In this document: one piece after another, positions 8,929 through 17,033 of the stretch
How the letters are laid out: each line of letters begins with the position of its first letter
How positions within the stretch are numbered: position 1 is the stretch's first letter
Assembly: GCA_035452965.1 (NCBI GenBank)
Contig: DAOTCE010000003.1
Location: forward strand, 1-64,000
DNA: 64,000 nt
Origin: Candidatus Paceibacterota bacterium
GTDB lineage: Bacteria > Verrucomicrobiota > Verrucomicrobiia > Limisphaerales > UBA8199
Direction: 5' to 3'
Notes under the pieces: generated by a model
The model's input: the letters and a program-made list of their open reading frames with translations, nothing else
The model's database searches: none
Told to the model about the DNA's origin: nothing
Made by a program: the position numbers and the translations under genes

Positions 8929-9315
8929 TCAACTCTGCTCCCCGCGATAGACACACCGGGCGGTGCAAGTTTCGGCCACCACCACCTCCGTCAACAGAGG
9001 CAGTCTTGGTTTGAGCCTTCGCCAGATCCAGGCGGCAACATTCTCGCTGGTCGGGTTGTCCAGTCCGGGGATGTCGTTGAGGTAGAAGTGGTCGAGCTTC
9101 TTCCAGATCGGCTGGAAGGCCCGCGTGATGTCGGCGTAGTCCATCAGCCAGCCGAGCCTGGGGTCGCATTCGCCGGCGACGGCAACCTCCACCTTGAAAC
9201 TGTGGCCGTGCAACCGGCGGCATTTGTGCGACTTGGGCAGGTGTGGCAGCAGGTGCGCCGCCTCAAACTGGTAGGTCTTGCGTAGTTCCATCTTCATGCA
9301 ATTCGTGCCACTCAT
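8929..9315 (-). CDS. queD: 6-carboxy-5,6,7,8-tetrahydropterin synthase
   Basis: QueD/PTPS-family enzyme converting 7,8-dihydroneopterin triphosphate to 6-carboxytetrahydropterin in queuosine (7-deazaguanine) synthesis. The zinc histidines are seen in FEAAHLLP and LHGHSFKV, the catalytic Cys in the SHKCRRLHGH segment, and the substrate-binding Glu region in NPTSENVAAWIW. The 128-residue length is typical. The start is uncertain between Met codons at 9315, 9297 and 9291. It is the last gene of the luxE-MFS-luxC run, 7 bases after the luxC stop; a link between the two processes is not obvious. Confidence 0.9.
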   Translation of the reverse strand: MSGTNCMKMELRKTYQFEAAHLLPHLPKSHKCRRLHGHSFKVEVAVAGECDPRLGWLMDYADITRAFQPIWKKLDHFYLNDIPGLDNPTSENVAAWIWRRLKPRLPLLTEVVVAETCTARCVYRGEQS

Positions 9316-9322
9316 TTACGTT

Positions 9323-10696
9323 CTAGCTTCCTCGATCCGGCTCCCAATCTGTCCAGGTCACCAGGTCGCCCAGTGCCGGCCGGCCATCGTGCCGCCAGGC
9401 CAGCGGCGGCTCCTGCATCCGGCCGAGCGGACAGACGCGTGAGACCCCCCAGCGCGCCAGTGCGGTCGCCAGCGCCTGCGCCATGTCTTCGGGTGCGGCA
9501 AGCCCCACCGTCGAAACTCGGCCCCGCACGCCGTCGGCACTCTGCAACGCTTCGGTCAAGTCCTTCACGCTCTTGACGTAGATGAACCGGTTCAGGCAGG
9601 AAGCCTGGAAGCGCGGATCGGCTTCGTAGATCACTGTCCAGGCCGTTGAATCCCGGCTGCACCACTGGCGGGTGTCCGGCGAGTGGGCGGCACGCACCTC
9701 GTAGAAAGCGCGCCGCGAAGCGATGGCAGCGGCAGCTTCCACGGGCAGCTCGCCGCGCGGTTCGGTTTCCTCGCGCCGCTCCAACTCCTCCGCCAGCATT
9801 TCGGCAAACTGCTCGGGCAGCACCGCCCCGCCCTGCTCCACGTAAATGACGTGCGGCGAAAGGCAGCCCTGTTGGTTCCAGGCGGCGACATCAGCGGCGG
9901 CCTGGCCGGCAATCCGCCGCGCGCCCGAGGCGGCCAGTGCCGCGCCTGAAACATACGCAAAGCTGACCCGGTGGCCGTAGCCCACAAACCGCGCTTTGCC
10001 CGGCAGCCGCTGGCGAATCGCCGCCAGCGTTTCATCGGTGCCCGTGGCCGTCACGCAGTCGGCCTCGTCGAACAAGGCCTTCTCCAGCTCCTCGCTTCCC
10101 CCGCGCCACTCGGCCACTTCCAGGCAGGCGCCCAGTTTCGGTTCCACCTCATACAGCGAGTGCGCAAACAGGCGCGGCAGCAAGGTTGTGCCGCTGGCGC
10201 ACTTCACGAACTGCGCTGACCGCCCCAGCACGCCCAGCACCATCGAGCCAAGCGTGGGGCTCGGCAGGTTGCCGGCCGCGATGTGCACCAGCATCTCCGG
10301 AGCGGTCACCAGCGAAGCGCGGTGCGTCTTTTGCTCGGCATCGCCCGACACCATCTCGTCGAGCCGCTGCGCGTGACCCAAATCCTGTTCCAGCAGGGCG
10401 TGGAAGTGCTCCGGTGTCAGCTGTCTGAAGAAGGCGTCCAGCCCCCGGACCAGTGTCGCGCGGGGGAAGCCGGTTGCGCCTGGCCCCTGTTCAAGGGCCA
10501 GCTTGCGAAACTGGTAATCCGGTTCGCGCCAGCTTCGGGCCACGTCGCTGATCACGCGCACGAGGCTGTGCGTGGAACGGTGGGCCAGGTAGCGCTCGCG
10601 GTTGCGCCTAAGCGTCCGGCACGCCTCGCTAATCATCACGGGGCTTAGAGTCGCCGCCGCGGGCAGGTCCGCCAGAAAGTAATCAGGCAGGTTCAT
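9323..10696 (-). CDS. LuxC-like acyl-CoA/acyl-protein reductase
   Basis: A 457-residue LuxC-family fatty acid reductase, an aldehyde-dehydrogenase-like NADPH enzyme that reduces an activated acyl group to an aldehyde. The nucleophilic Cys lies in NQQGCLSPHVIYVEQ, and the cofactor-binding region includes HIAAGNLPSPTLGSMVLG and KCASGTTLLPRL. The ATG at 10696 overlaps the stop of the upstream MFS gene (ATGA); the longer open frame to 11200 is a shadow of that gene. With the LuxE-like protein two genes upstream it forms the two-subunit acid-to-aldehyde module, but no luxA, luxB or luxD is present, so bioluminescence is not expected. Confidence 0.85.
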   Translation of the reverse strand: MNLPDYFLADLPAAATLSPVMISEACRTLRRNRERYLAHRSTHSLVRVISDVARSWREPDYQFRKLALEQGPGATGFPRATLVRGLDAFFRQLTPEHFHALLEQDLGHAQRLDEMVSGDAEQKTHRASLVTAPEMLVHIAAGNLPSPTLGSMVLGVLGRSAQFVKCASGTTLLPRLFAHSLYEVEPKLGACLEVAEWRGGSEELEKALFDEADCVTATGTDETLAAIRQRLPGKARFVGYGHRVSFAYVSGAALAASGARRIAGQAAADVAAWNQQGCLSPHVIYVEQGGAVLPEQFAEMLAEELERREETEPRGELPVEAAAAIASRRAFYEVRAAHSPDTRQWCSRDSTAWTVIYEADPRFQASCLNRFIYVKSVKDLTEALQSADGVRGRVSTVGLAAPEDMAQALATALARWGVSRVCPLGRMQEPPLAWRHDGRPALGDLVTWTDWEPDRGS

Positions 10697-11964
10697 GTCA
10701 GCAAAGGCATCGAGTCCGGGCGCGCTGCCGACGTCACCGGCCCTTCGCGCCGTTGAATGGCGCGCAGGCAAAGCAGCCCGGTGAGCGATGCCAGCGTCAG
10801 CAAAGCAACGGCCAGGTAGATCGGAAAATAAGCGCTGACCGTGTGCGCCGCGGGTCCAAGGAGCCTGACCTTCGCGCCCACTGCCCAGTGAGAGAGATTG
10901 CCGATCACACCGCCGCCCATGACGAACAGGCCAAACGCGCGTCCGCGCACGGCGTCCGGCACCGAGTCCATCAGCGCCGCCTCGGTCATCGGGTAGCTGG
11001 CCATGAAGAAGAACCCATAGACCAGCAGCACCGGGAGCGTCCAGCCGGAAGGCACGTGCGGAAAGACCGCCATGGCCGCGGCTGCCACCGTTAGAACCAG
11101 TGCGATCCAGCGCTTGCGGCCCCGGTCGCTCAGGTGGCCGAAGAGCGGATTGCTTATGATCGCCGCGACAAACATGCCGCTTAAAGCCAGCCCGGTCCAC
11201 TTGGGATCGTAGTTGCGGGCGTTCTGCAGGAACAGCGAGCTGAGGCTGCCCATGCTCGACCCGGCGAAATCGCGCACACTGAACGCCAGGCAGTATAGCA
11301 GGAAGAAAATCCAGAGCGCGGGAGTGGGAAACATCCGCCCTGCCCGATCAGAGTTGCGCTCGGCCGCTGGTGCGGGCTGCTCATCGTCCGCCAGCCAGTA
11401 GAACAGAGCGGCGACAGCTATCCCCAGCAGGCCCAGCTCAAGCACCGGCCGGCGCCAGGCAGCCGGGCCCAAAACCGGTTCGAGCAGGCCCGCGCGCCAG
11501 CCGGCGTAGATTGGCCCGACGAAGAAGCCCACGCTCGCCCCGATGCCGACCAACCCAAGCGCCTTGCCCCTGCTGCCCGGATACAGACGCGCCACCATCG
11601 CCGTGGCGGCGGGGTGATAAAAGCTCCCACCAAATCCGGCCGCGGCGACCGCCACGAGCGTCCACGCATAATTTGGCGCCAGCGCCAGCGCCACAAATGC
11701 CAGCCCGTTGAGCGCCAGCCCAAAACCGAGCAGTTTCTTGCGATCCATCCGGTCCGCCAGCACCCCAATGGGATAGCTCGGCGCGAAGCAGGCCGCCATC
11801 ATCACGGTCATCAACAAAGTGGCCTGGTCCACGCTGGTCAATTTGAGGTCTCTTTGGATCAGCAGGTAGAGGGGGATCAACACCACCTGATACACGTGTG
11901 TGAAGCCGTGCAGCAGGCCGGTCAGCCAGAGCGTCCGGGTCCGATGTTGGTCGTGCGCGTTCAT
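10693..11964 (-). CDS. Major facilitator superfamily transporter
   Basis: A 423-residue, 12-segment MFS permease. The loop 2-3 signature is GVLADRMDRKKLLGFG and its repeat in the second half is GHLSDRGRKRW. The two halves are joined by a short polar loop with DDEQPAPAAERNSDRAGR. It sits between the luxE-like and luxC-like genes: 9 bases after the first stop and overlapping the second start by 4 bases, so the three are almost surely one transcription and translation unit. The substrate is unknown; a fatty acid, lysolipid or aldehyde-derived product is a plausible guess from context only. Confidence 0.85.
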   Translation of the reverse strand: MNAHDQHRTRTLWLTGLLHGFTHVYQVVLIPLYLLIQRDLKLTSVDQATLLMTVMMAACFAPSYPIGVLADRMDRKKLLGFGLALNGLAFVALALAPNYAWTLVAVAAAGFGGSFYHPAATAMVARLYPGSRGKALGLVGIGASVGFFVGPIYAGWRAGLLEPVLGPAAWRRPVLELGLLGIAVAALFYWLADDEQPAPAAERNSDRAGRMFPTPALWIFFLLYCLAFSVRDFAGSSMGSLSSLFLQNARNYDPKWTGLALSGMFVAAIISNPLFGHLSDRGRKRWIALVLTVAAAAMAVFPHVPSGWTLPVLLVYGFFFMASYPMTEAALMDSVPDAVRGRAFGLFVMGGGVIGNLSHWAVGAKVRLLGPAAHTVSAYFPIYLAVALLTLASLTGLLCLRAIQRREGPVTSAARPDSMPLLT

Positions 11965-11973
11965 CGGATCGGC

Positions 11974-13110
11974 CTAGCCAGCCAGCAGCGAACACCCGCG
12001 CGGCTCGGCTGCGGCTGCCCTGCCGACCAGGGCAAAACCATCGCCGCGGCGGATGCCTAAATCCTCGGTCTGAATTGCCATCACCGAATACACGTTCGCC
12101 AAATCGAACACGCGAATCAAACCGGTTTCGCCCTCGCCCACCTCGCGCCCGGTTTCCGGGGAAATGATCTGCACTCGTGCCCAGGGCGGGAAGCAGAAGC
12201 AAGCGTTCGGGTTCGCTGCCAGCGGAGGTTCTGCGCCCGGCCACCCAACCTGCGAATCGTAGGCCTGGGAACTGAGCTCGCTCATGCCGTATTCGGAGAC
12301 GATGCGATTCAGAGGAATACCAAAGCGCTGCGAGATAAACGCGTGCAAGGCCGCTTTCGGCAAAGTGCGCGAGCGGCCCTTGTAGCCGCCCGTCTCCATG
12401 GCGCAGGAACCGGGCGGAAGCTCAAGTCGCAGGCTCCGTTCCGCCAGGCGATCCAGAAGTTGCACAAATGAAAACGCGGTGCCAGGCACGAGCACAGGTT
12501 GCCCGCTGGCGCACGCCTTGCGCAGGATTTGCAGCGCAGCTTCCAGATCAACCGTCCAGGCGCCATCCTCATGCACGCTGCCGACAAAAGCCGATTCGGT
12601 GGGAGCGATCTCGCGCCGAATGGTTTGGAACATGTGAACCAGCGAGGAATGCGGCGCATCTGCCGGTGGCGGCGTGAGAATTGCCAATTGGCAGTTGGCG
12701 GCCGGGAATTGGAAATGGGCCTTGAACCAGGCCAGCACGGACGCTTCATACACTGCGAGCGACGCAGCGTTGTGTAAATGTCGGCTGGGCTGGTGCGCGG
12801 TCGTGCCGCTGGAGTGAAAGACGGCTGTGCGCGCTTCCGGCGGCAGGCACGATACCTCCAACTTCTTGAAGGCCGAAGTCGGCACGGCCGGGATGCCGGT
12901 CCAGTGCGTCACCGTGTCGGCTCGCACATTTCGAGCCTCGCAGAACCGGCGATACAGAGGGTTCAGCTCGAATTGGAGAGCGAAGAGTTCGAGGGCGAAC
13001 GGTTCGAAGAACGGCATGTCTCCAGAGGCACGCTCCTGCACTCTCGGGGCAACGTCCATAAGCCGGCGCAGCCGCGCGGCAAAGCTCGTTAGATCGCTGG
13101 TGGAACTCAT
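11974..13110 (-). CDS. LuxE/PaaK-family acyl-protein synthetase
   Basis: A 378-residue member of the adenylate-forming LuxE group, which activates a fatty acid with ATP and passes it to a Cys for reduction by LuxC. The nucleotide-binding loop is seen as HSSGTTAHQPSRH, followed by ETGGYKGRSR, and SEYGMSELSSQAYDS, all characteristic of LuxE and phenylacetate-CoA ligase relatives. The ATG at 13110 is chosen because homology starts there; the frame is open to 13248 but that part is intergenic. It is the first gene of the luxE-MFS-luxC-queD run. Confidence 0.85.
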   Translation of the reverse strand: MSSTSDLTSFAARLRRLMDVAPRVQERASGDMPFFEPFALELFALQFELNPLYRRFCEARNVRADTVTHWTGIPAVPTSAFKKLEVSCLPPEARTAVFHSSGTTAHQPSRHLHNAASLAVYEASVLAWFKAHFQFPAANCQLAILTPPPADAPHSSLVHMFQTIRREIAPTESAFVGSVHEDGAWTVDLEAALQILRKACASGQPVLVPGTAFSFVQLLDRLAERSLRLELPPGSCAMETGGYKGRSRTLPKAALHAFISQRFGIPLNRIVSEYGMSELSSQAYDSQVGWPGAEPPLAANPNACFCFPPWARVQIISPETGREVGEGETGLIRVFDLANVYSVMAIQTEDLGIRRGDGFALVGRAAAAEPRGCSLLAG

Positions 13111-13244
13111 GCGGTTTTGATTTAGCCAGGCTGGTTTTCCGCCACAGCCCGGAGTAGATATGTAGCCGCGTTGGAGGTTGACCGCAAGCGTGCAGTTCCC
13201 ATTTGCTGCTTTACGCTGCTGGGTCGGTCCAGCAGAGCGGGAAA

Positions 13245-15467
13245 TCAAGTGCGTGCCGGGGCAGTTCTACGGGCGGTGATGTAGAGGACAGCAGCCAGGG
13301 CGAGGAACGGCATGAGCGCCAGCCAGTCGGCGCAGGGGCCAGCGAAGAACGGGTTGTTCTTGCTGGCCCAGGCATTGATAGCCGCATCCAGATGAATTGT
13401 AACGCCCTGCACAATCGCAATGACAATGCCCGCGATGGCCCCACCGGCAATGTAACCGCTCGCGAGGAGCACTCCAGGGCTCTTGTCACTTTCGGCGGCG
13501 AGGGCAGCCTCTTCCAGCTTGTGCTCGCGGAGCGCGCGCCGCATTTGCCGGTCCACCAGCCAACGCACCAGTCCCCCTGTGAATATGGGCGCGGAGGACG
13601 AAATCGGCAGGTAGGCGCCAACCGCGAAGGCGAGGGAAGACACGCCGCATAACTCCAGCACCACGGCAATCATCACTCCGAACAGCACCAGACCCCAGGG
13701 CAGCTTGCGGTCGAGCATGCCTTTGATGATGTAGCTCATGAGGGTAGCCTTCGGGGCCTCAAACTTCCGCACCTGCGTGCCGTCGGGTCTCGTCCTGAAC
13801 ACCCCGTTAATGCCCGGGTCCACCAGCCACACGGCCGCGCCGGTGTCGTCCACGAGGTATTTGCCGCTCGGGCCGCCGACGGAGTCGGTCTTCTGCCAGA
13901 CGCGGCAGGCGGCGGCGCAATCGCCCGCAACCCTGGCCGGCGGAGTTTCTATGCCATCGAACCTCGCGTTTGCCGGGGCCCGCAAGCCCGGTGCTGCTTG
14001 TACTGCGGGCACGTAGACGGTGGCGGTGTTGTTCAACAGCAACAGGATGGGGCCGAGCAGCAGCGCGCTCGCGGCGGCGCCAATCAGAATAGAGATCTGC
14101 TGCAGCCTGGGCGTGGCACCGACGAGGAAACCGGTCTTTAAATCCTGCGACGTCGCGCCGGCATTCGAGGCAGCGACGCATACAATGCCGCCCACCGAAA
14201 GCGCGGTCACGTAGTAGGTCCCGCCTGTCCAGCCGACGACCAGAAATACCAGGCAGGTAAGCAGCAACGTCGCGACCGTCATGCCGGAGATAGGGTTGGA
14301 CGACGAGCCAATTTCGCCGGTGAGCCGGGATGACACCGTAACAAAGAGGAAGCCGAACACCACGATCAACACTGCCCCGAGGATGTTCATGTGCAGCGAG
14401 GGGGCCAGCAGGATGGCCAGGATCAGGGCGAAAACGCCCCCGGCCACCAGTTTCATAGACAGGTCACGCTCGGTGCGGAGGACCGAGGTGTGGGCAGCGG
14501 CGGCAGCCTTGAAATCAGACAGCCCGGACCGGATGCTATCCAGTATGATGGGCAGCGACCGCATCAGGCTGATGATGCCCCCTGCCGCGACCGCCCCCGC
14601 GCCGATATACAGGATATAGGCGCCGCGGATGTCGTTCGGGCTCATGTCGGCAATGGGCTTGGTGCCCGGCGGCAGCACGCTGTTCAATCCCTCGCCGAAG
14701 AACTTGATGAGCGGCGTTAGCACCAGGCAACTGAGCACGCCACCTGCCATCATGATGGAGGAGATTCGCGGCCCGATGATGTAGCCTACCCCCAGCAGTT
14801 CGGGGGAGATTTCCGCAGAGATAGAGCCGCCCTTAAGCGGGGCGCCGAAGACTTTCTCCGGCACATCCTTCCATAGCTTGCACGCCGTCATGAGCGTCTT
14901 GTAAGCCAGCCCAATCCCAAAACCGGTGAAGATAGTCGAGGCCTTGATCCCCGCGCCGGCCCCGGCCTTGAGCACCTGGGCGCAAGCTGTGCCTTCGGGA
15001 TACTTGAGCTGGCCATGCTGGGCCACGATCAGCGCGCGCCGCAGCGGGATCATCATCAGAATGCCCAGGAGGCTGCCAAGCAGTCCTACGAGCATGACCC
15101 GGCTGATTTCGAGGTCGAAGCCGAGGATCAAAATCGCCGGCATGGTAACCCCGAGACCGAAAGCGATGGACTCGCCCGCCGAGCCGGCGGTTTGGACAAT
15201 GTTGTTCTCCAGAATGGTGGCGTCGCGTCCGCCGGCCTTCGACCAGAGCCGGAACAACGCCAGGGAAATGACCGCGACTGGAATTGAGGCGCTGACGGTG
15301 AGACCGACCTTCAGGACGAGGTAGAGCGATGAAGCGCCAAACACCATCCCCAGCAGCGTGCCGACGATGATGGCCCGGGGTGTGCATTCGCGCATGACCG
15401 CGCCGGGCGGGACGTGAGGTTGGAACCCGGTGCCGGAGCCGGTGGCCGATGGGGCTTCGCTCGCCAT
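13245..15467 (-). CDS. OPT-family oligopeptide/metal-chelate transporter
   Basis: A 740-residue polytopic membrane protein of the oligopeptide transporter (OPT) family. It shows the family opening TPRAIIVGTLLGMVFGASS, the GESIAFGLGVTMPAILILG block and the YPEGTACAQVLKAG signature. About 14-16 hydrophobic segments are visible. An insert of roughly 90 residues in the second half (APGLRAPANARFDGIETPPA to DGTQVRKFEAPKATL) looks like a small soluble loop before the last membrane bundle. ATG 15467 is chosen because it precedes the conserved part; the frame is open to 15611. It is monocistronic by spacing. Confidence 0.9.
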   Translation of the reverse strand: MASEAPSATGSGTGFQPHVPPGAVMRECTPRAIIVGTLLGMVFGASSLYLVLKVGLTVSASIPVAVISLALFRLWSKAGGRDATILENNIVQTAGSAGESIAFGLGVTMPAILILGFDLEISRVMLVGLLGSLLGILMMIPLRRALIVAQHGQLKYPEGTACAQVLKAGAGAGIKASTIFTGFGIGLAYKTLMTACKLWKDVPEKVFGAPLKGGSISAEISPELLGVGYIIGPRISSIMMAGGVLSCLVLTPLIKFFGEGLNSVLPPGTKPIADMSPNDIRGAYILYIGAGAVAAGGIISLMRSLPIILDSIRSGLSDFKAAAAAHTSVLRTERDLSMKLVAGGVFALILAILLAPSLHMNILGAVLIVVFGFLFVTVSSRLTGEIGSSSNPISGMTVATLLLTCLVFLVVGWTGGTYYVTALSVGGIVCVAASNAGATSQDLKTGFLVGATPRLQQISILIGAAASALLLGPILLLLNNTATVYVPAVQAAPGLRAPANARFDGIETPPARVAGDCAAACRVWQKTDSVGGPSGKYLVDDTGAAVWLVDPGINGVFRTRPDGTQVRKFEAPKATLMSYIIKGMLDRKLPWGLVLFGVMIAVVLELCGVSSLAFAVGAYLPISSSAPIFTGGLVRWLVDRQMRRALREHKLEEAALAAESDKSPGVLLASGYIAGGAIAGIVIAIVQGVTIHLDAAINAWASKNNPFFAGPCADWLALMPFLALAAVLYITARRTAPART

Positions 15468-15573
15468 AGGTTGCGGGATTCTCCGCGAAAACTGGCCTGA
15501 TGCCAGTGAAAAGTGTCGCGCGCGCGCCAGGATCAGGGGGCGGGGGGGCGTTCGAGCCTCCGCAGCCGCCGAC

Positions 15574-16395
15574 TTAAGGACCGGGACTTTCTGCCGAAAC
15601 GCCTTCCGCACGGTCCGCTGGGCCTTTGGGTTTCAGCCGCCCGAACCGCTCCACGAACAGGAAGAAGACGCCCGGGCCGAAGCACAACAACATAATCGAG
15701 ACGCCAGTCGCGATGCCCAGCAAAGTCCCCGCCGGTGCGCAGCAGTCATTGCGGTGGCGAACGATGATGTGGCTTGGCACGGCGACCAGGAGGCCAAGAA
15801 TGCTGCCGCGCAGCAGCCAGCGCGTGATCCGTTTCACAAGCGCTGCGGGATCGTCGGACCTGGCAAAGCAATAAAAGACCACCGCCCAAACCAGCCAGCA
15901 GACGGCCAGTGCCAAAGTGGTTCCGAATAATCCCTCGGCCGTCCCGCTGCCCGTGGCCGCCACTGTGGCTTTCCAGATCTGGCTGGTGACCGGGTTGTGC
16001 GCGGCATCTGCCTGAGCCAGGGTGCCGATGTGAGGGAACAACTCGAAGGCGTCGTCTCCAAAAACCGCGAGCAGCACCGCCAAGATGCCGCCCAACAGCA
16101 GAAGCGCGAGCAGGAACGCCGTGGTCAGGACCGGGACGAACAGCGGCCGCCGAGGCCTGGGCCGGCGTTCGGCGGAGCCGATGGGCGTGATCAGCAATAA
16201 GGCCTGACCCAGTACCATTACCGCGAGCCAAACCCAGAATCCCCATTCCTCATAAATGCCGAGCGCCTCGGATAGGGACATTCCACCCGGTCTGGCCTGC
16301 CACCAATCGCCCATGGCCAACACCAGGAGCGGCGCTGCCAGCACCACCAAAACCACCAGGTAGAGCAGGACGGTCAGTGCAGCCCAACGCTTCAT
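15574..16395 (-). CDS. Hypothetical polytopic membrane protein
   Basis: A 273-residue protein with about six hydrophobic segments (around residues 5-28, 51-72, 86-110, 158-178, 195-212 and 225-247), a cytoplasmic Arg/Pro patch (RRPRPRRPLF) and a polar C-terminal tail. No known domain is recognised. It lies 13 bases upstream-side of the FMN reductase stop and on the same strand as the OPT gene; a joint role is not evident. Confidence 0.65.
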   Translation of the reverse strand: MKRWAALTVLLYLVVLVVLAAPLLVLAMGDWWQARPGGMSLSEALGIYEEWGFWVWLAVMVLGQALLLITPIGSAERRPRPRRPLFVPVLTTAFLLALLLLGGILAVLLAVFGDDAFELFPHIGTLAQADAAHNPVTSQIWKATVAATGSGTAEGLFGTTLALAVCWLVWAVVFYCFARSDDPAALVKRITRWLLRGSILGLLVAVPSHIIVRHRNDCCAPAGTLLGIATGVSIMLLCFGPGVFFLFVERFGRLKPKGPADRAEGVSAESPGP

Positions 16396-16408
16396 AGTCC
16401 AGCGGAGC

Positions 16409-17002
16409 CTAATGCCTGTGCCGTGCGAGAAAACCCGGGTCAGTGCCCGCCAAATCGGCGTGGCGCTGCCGGGCCAGCAGCTCGCCGTAAACCCGCAGGT
16501 CCCGTGTCAGCATCTCCAATCGCTGTTTGAGCGCGTCACTGACGATCCTGCCCTCCTTCACGTCAAGACCTACGGTGCAGCACACTCCATATGGCAGCGA
16601 CCAGGCGTTGCATTGCCGGGCCACGGTGCGCAATTGGTCGGTTACCGTGAGGCCTTTCTCGTGCGAAGCGACGATGCTGGCGAAGAGCTTCCCGGCGAAC
16701 TCATGCCAGAAGTGATCGAGGAAGTTCTTTGTCGCGCCGCTGATGCCGCCGTGGTAGTCCGGCGAGCCCAGGAAAATCACGTCCGCCTGGTGAACACGCG
16801 CCTGCAAGCCGGCGTAACCAGGCAGTTGGTGAGCGGTGTCCGGGTTGTAAAGGGCGAGCGGTTCCCTCTCAAGATCGAGCACATCCACCGCGCAACCCGT
16901 GGCCTGAAGCCGTTGAGCAACATACTGAACAACTACGCGCGTCACCGAATCCCGTTGCAGGCTGCCAACAACGGCCAGAACGTTTAAGGATGATTCAGCC
17001 AT
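16409..17002 (-). CDS. NAD(P)H-dependent FMN reductase
   Basis: A 197-residue flavodoxin-fold oxidoreductase of the SsuE/WrbA-like NADPH-FMN reductase group. The phosphate loop is VVGSLQRDSVTRVV near the N-terminus and the FMN-binding block is LGSPDYHGGISGATKNFLDH. ATG 17002 is used because the upstream open frame to 17233 is a shadow of uvrA. The start is divergent from uvrA with only 31 bases between, so promoter elements must overlap coding sequence or the uvrA start is further in. Confidence 0.85.
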   Translation of the reverse strand: MAESSLNVLAVVGSLQRDSVTRVVVQYVAQRLQATGCAVDVLDLEREPLALYNPDTAHQLPGYAGLQARVHQADVIFLGSPDYHGGISGATKNFLDHFWHEFAGKLFASIVASHEKGLTVTDQLRTVARQCNAWSLPYGVCCTVGLDVKEGRIVSDALKQRLEMLTRDLRVYGELLARQRHADLAGTDPGFLARHRH

Positions 17003-17033
17003 AGAATCGGAGTAACGTGGGGCCAGAGTACCA

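Noticed and set aside
9323..13110. Bioluminescence lux operon
   Set aside because: luxA, luxB and luxD are absent; only the LuxC and LuxE-like parts exist.
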